DNA of 64,000 bases from Romanomermis culicivorax (taxonomy: Eukaryota; Nematoda; Enoplea; Mermithida; Mermithidae), in assembly GCA_963922205.1 (NCBI GenBank), contig CAWUHX010000069.1, positions 1,210,429 through 1,274,428 of the forward strand. Direction: 5' to 3'. A program made the translations under genes and the position numbers. Shown here piece after piece: positions 61,501 through 64,000 of the stretch (positions within the stretch are counted from its first letter, which is position 1; each line of letters starts with the position of its first letter). A model generated the notes under the pieces. The model had not been told where the DNA came from and made no database searches. It saw only the letters and a list, made by a program, of their open reading frames with translations.

Positions 61501-62660
61501 TAAAGGTATTTCTGGGATTCTTTGGGTTGGAGCGTTCTTCACCTTGGGGAATTCAATGGATATGGACACTTTACACTCTGTTTACAACGTATTTTAAGTT
61601 CCATGCGATTTACACACCTTTTGCTTTTACTGGAAGTGAGAATTCATAGCTGTAAGATTGTTTCCTATTGTTTCACATATTATAAAATGTCCCGATAGGG
61701 CAGAAGAAGGAATATATTTGCTCAAATAGTTGTCAAGCTCGGAAAAGCAGTGGAATTTTTGTGAACTTGGGTTAAAGTTGAAAAAATTCACGTCTGTAAT
61801 ATTGGACTCTCATTTTTTCGCATTAAAAAATTTTTCGTGTCTATAAACAAAAGTATATTCTGCAGCTGAGTTCATCAATACACTTTCCGATCATACATGT
61901 ACATCTTCGAAATTTTGAGGAGGTCACAGGGGTGGACCCTAGTTTTTTTGGCGTTTTTTGAGATAACAAATTTAAAAAAAGTTGACCAAAACAATTTCTG
62001 TTTCATAAAGGATTTTCGACTTATAAAAATCTTATAAAAATAAAAAAATAAAATAAAAAAGCGGTAGTTAGTACACCTCCATGAACACCCTCACACATGT
62101 GTGCTTCCAATCGGGTTGAACTTTTTTACTAAATTCAGTGTCAATAAAACGGGAATCAACTGTGGGAAAGTGACATAAAAAATCCACTGTTTTTTTAGAA
62201 AAAAAGCTACAATACGAAATCTTCTTAGAACGAATCGATTGTCTAAGATAAATCCAGTCATTTTATATAACATATCGTATAGAATTCACTCCATAAGCTT
62301 TACTGATTACAAGCCATAAACAAATTTATTCTCTCAATGTAGGTACACAAGTGTTTGTTGAAACTGTTCAACAAAATAGCATCACTCACAGTTTTTGTAT
62401 TTAAACTGAAAGTTGCAGAAAGAGTACATTTTGCAGAATTGCAGACGGAAGCAACTTCATCCATCCCGATCGCTCCCGTCCTGCTTTCAAAAAAGTCGTA
62501 CTGTTGCCATCGGAGTGCGAGTAGTGTGGGGAAGGAGCGGGAACCTTTTTTGGCGCACATGCGCAATATGAGAATGACTGAATCTGGAGTTTTTTAATAG
62601 CATTCTTGTGTCCTTTACCCTGTTGTCCCATTTGCAGATGGTGCCCAATGAATGTAATCA
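61500..62660. other. Intergenic, no gene recognised
   Basis: AT-rich. Both strands are open at about 62355-62600 but without a motif. Nothing supported. Confidence 0.3.
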
Positions 62661-62663
62661 AGG

Positions 62664-63038
62664 CCCGGTTGCGCTAAAGAGGCTTAAGCTCTTGCTCAAG
62701 ATAATCTGGAACAAAATGGTGACGCGGTTCGATCTCAAGTTTAGTATAATCTCATTGTCATCAGGATTATAACGTGCTCAATGTCGAGATTATCCCCAAC
62801 TCGAGCTGTTAGGTTGCATTAACATTTTCGCATAACTTTCTTATCTCTAAAGCAAATAAATATAAAAGCCTTTACAATTCCCAAACTCGAACTTAAGCTT
62901 CAGTATAAGTTAATCTTGAAGTGGGAATTTTTTGTACACTGGAAGAAAATAATCTCGACATTGCCGCTAGCTCAAACTGAGGATCAGCAATTTAATCCCG
63001 ATGATGGAATTACCCTCATGTTGGGTTAGTGCAACCAA
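62664..63038. mobile_element. Putative MITE with GCTTAAGCTC/ATCTCGA words
   Basis: The left end is GCCCGGTTGCGCTAAAGAGG and the right end TTGGGTTAGTGCAACC, giving an inverted TGGTTGCRCTAA core. Repeated CTTAAGCTC, AATCTCGACATT and TCAAGTTTAG words occur on both strands. The target duplication is unclear. Confidence 0.5.
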
Positions 63039-63039
63039 C

Positions 63040-64000
63040 CTCAGGTTTCTTTATAGTTCTGAAAATGACTATAATATGACTTCCTCGCTATTTTTCAGCT
63101 AGTGATGGGCAGGAGTTTTGAATCGGTCGGTAGTTAGAATGCTATTGGTTTACCACTTCATACATTTGTGTGAAGTCAGCCATCGGCATCACTGCATATA
63201 ATTTTCACACAGCAAAATTTTACTGTAGCTGATGCTAGGGAAGGACGAAATGCACTATGCTGCAGAATACACCTTTTGACAGACATGGAAAAATTTTTTA
63301 ATAAGAACGAATAAAAATCCAATATTACAAAAGTGAATTTTTTCTATCTTTAACCCAAGTTCTCAAAAACCTAGTTCACTCCCTTTTCTAGCCTGGCAAC
63401 TATCCAAGCGAGTACATTCTTCTTTTTCTGCCCCAAAGGGGCAGTTTCTAATAAACTATTGTATATGTTCGGGATACGGAGGATTAATGCATTTTTCTGG
63501 ATAACGATATATTCGGCATACAGACACATTCGAGATATGGATGCATCGATACAGAACGAAATGACTGTTTCCTGAATATCAAAGTAGGCATTGACATCAG
63601 AAAGCATTGATTTACTATGAACAAGTTCCGCTCAGTGTATTAAGTCGATACAAATATAGAATTTCGAGATGAGAAAATAGTTAATAACATGAACAAAATC
63701 CAAACTGTCTAGCTCGATTGGCTAAGATACTACATGCCACTCTTGACTTTTGACATGTGTTTTTTGTTTTTCTGTAGACTTTCAGACGGAATGAACATGA
63801 TTTTCGTTCCTTACACATCAAGTTTTACCAAATATGTTATTTTCATATGAGTTAGTTTTTTACTTATCACAAAAAAGTTAAATTCTACCAGAAATAGTGT
63901 CTCAAGGTTATAAACTCAACCCTATTGCTTTTCGAATGAGCTTCGAAAGGCAAAAAAACATTCTCTTTTTTCAAGTCTAGCCCTGACTGCCACAGGCAAC
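63040..64000. other. Intergenic, no gene recognised
   Basis: AT-rich sequence up to the window edge. It contains the self-complementary TGCCCCAAAGGGGCA at 63430 and a few GGATAC/GATATTCGG words. Nothing coding is supported. Confidence 0.3.

Overview
This is a eukaryotic window, most likely from a nematode. Every confident gene is split by GT-AG introns whose acceptors are T-rich (TTTTTAG, TTTTCAG). The two UDP-glycosyltransferases look nematode-type. GCCTAA-like telomeric words (complement of the nematode TTAGGC unit) occur near 61 kb. Base composition is AT-rich, and well over half of the window is mobile DNA. The species cannot be named from the sequence alone.

Host genes, all on the + strand. 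(1) A complete spermidine synthase of 8 exons (23322-32598, predicted 323 aa). Its 6.9 kb first intron is packed with nested DNA transposons and may hold a small unrecognised gene (24821-26063). (2) Two head-to-tail UDP-glycosyltransferase genes, UGT-A (37488-45875, 530 aa) and UGT-B (47508-60304, 522 aa). Their exon-intron architecture is the same: exons 1 and 2 have identical lengths (139 and 359 bp) and intron phases match. They are a tandem duplication whose introns have since been filled by different repeats.

Broken coding sequence. A minus-strand region (5360-7656) holds an unrecognised gene with a polybasic RRRR site and a hydrophobic tail, split by a 22-bp tandem duplication, next to further broken frames. 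Relics of transposase-type genes are: a PIF/Harbinger nuclease (7982-8452), a tyrosine recombinase (16120-17282), a hAT dimerisation domain (18960-19298), two CR1/Jockey-like LINE reverse transcriptases (1-1210 and 19790-21098), one intact maT-type (DD37D) mariner (32969-34329) and one decayed copy (39364-40690).

Non-autonomous elements dominate the rest, and many ends can be fixed by target-site duplications (TSDs). One group has 8-bp TSDs (hAT-like): E1, E2, CATACATGCAC, CATACCTGTA and CAGGGTTTTC. A second has 3-bp TAA/TTA TSDs (Harbinger-like) with GC-rich words such as CCGTACGG. A third has TA TSDs: MITE-A, and MITE-B, which keeps the start of a maT transposase. A fourth is a set of foldback or word-array elements made of degenerate 11-16 bp words in inverted blocks. 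Insertions are nested up to three deep, and several can be ordered in time by comparing filled and empty sites inside the window. The tail (60.3-64 kb) holds repeats and no recognisable gene.
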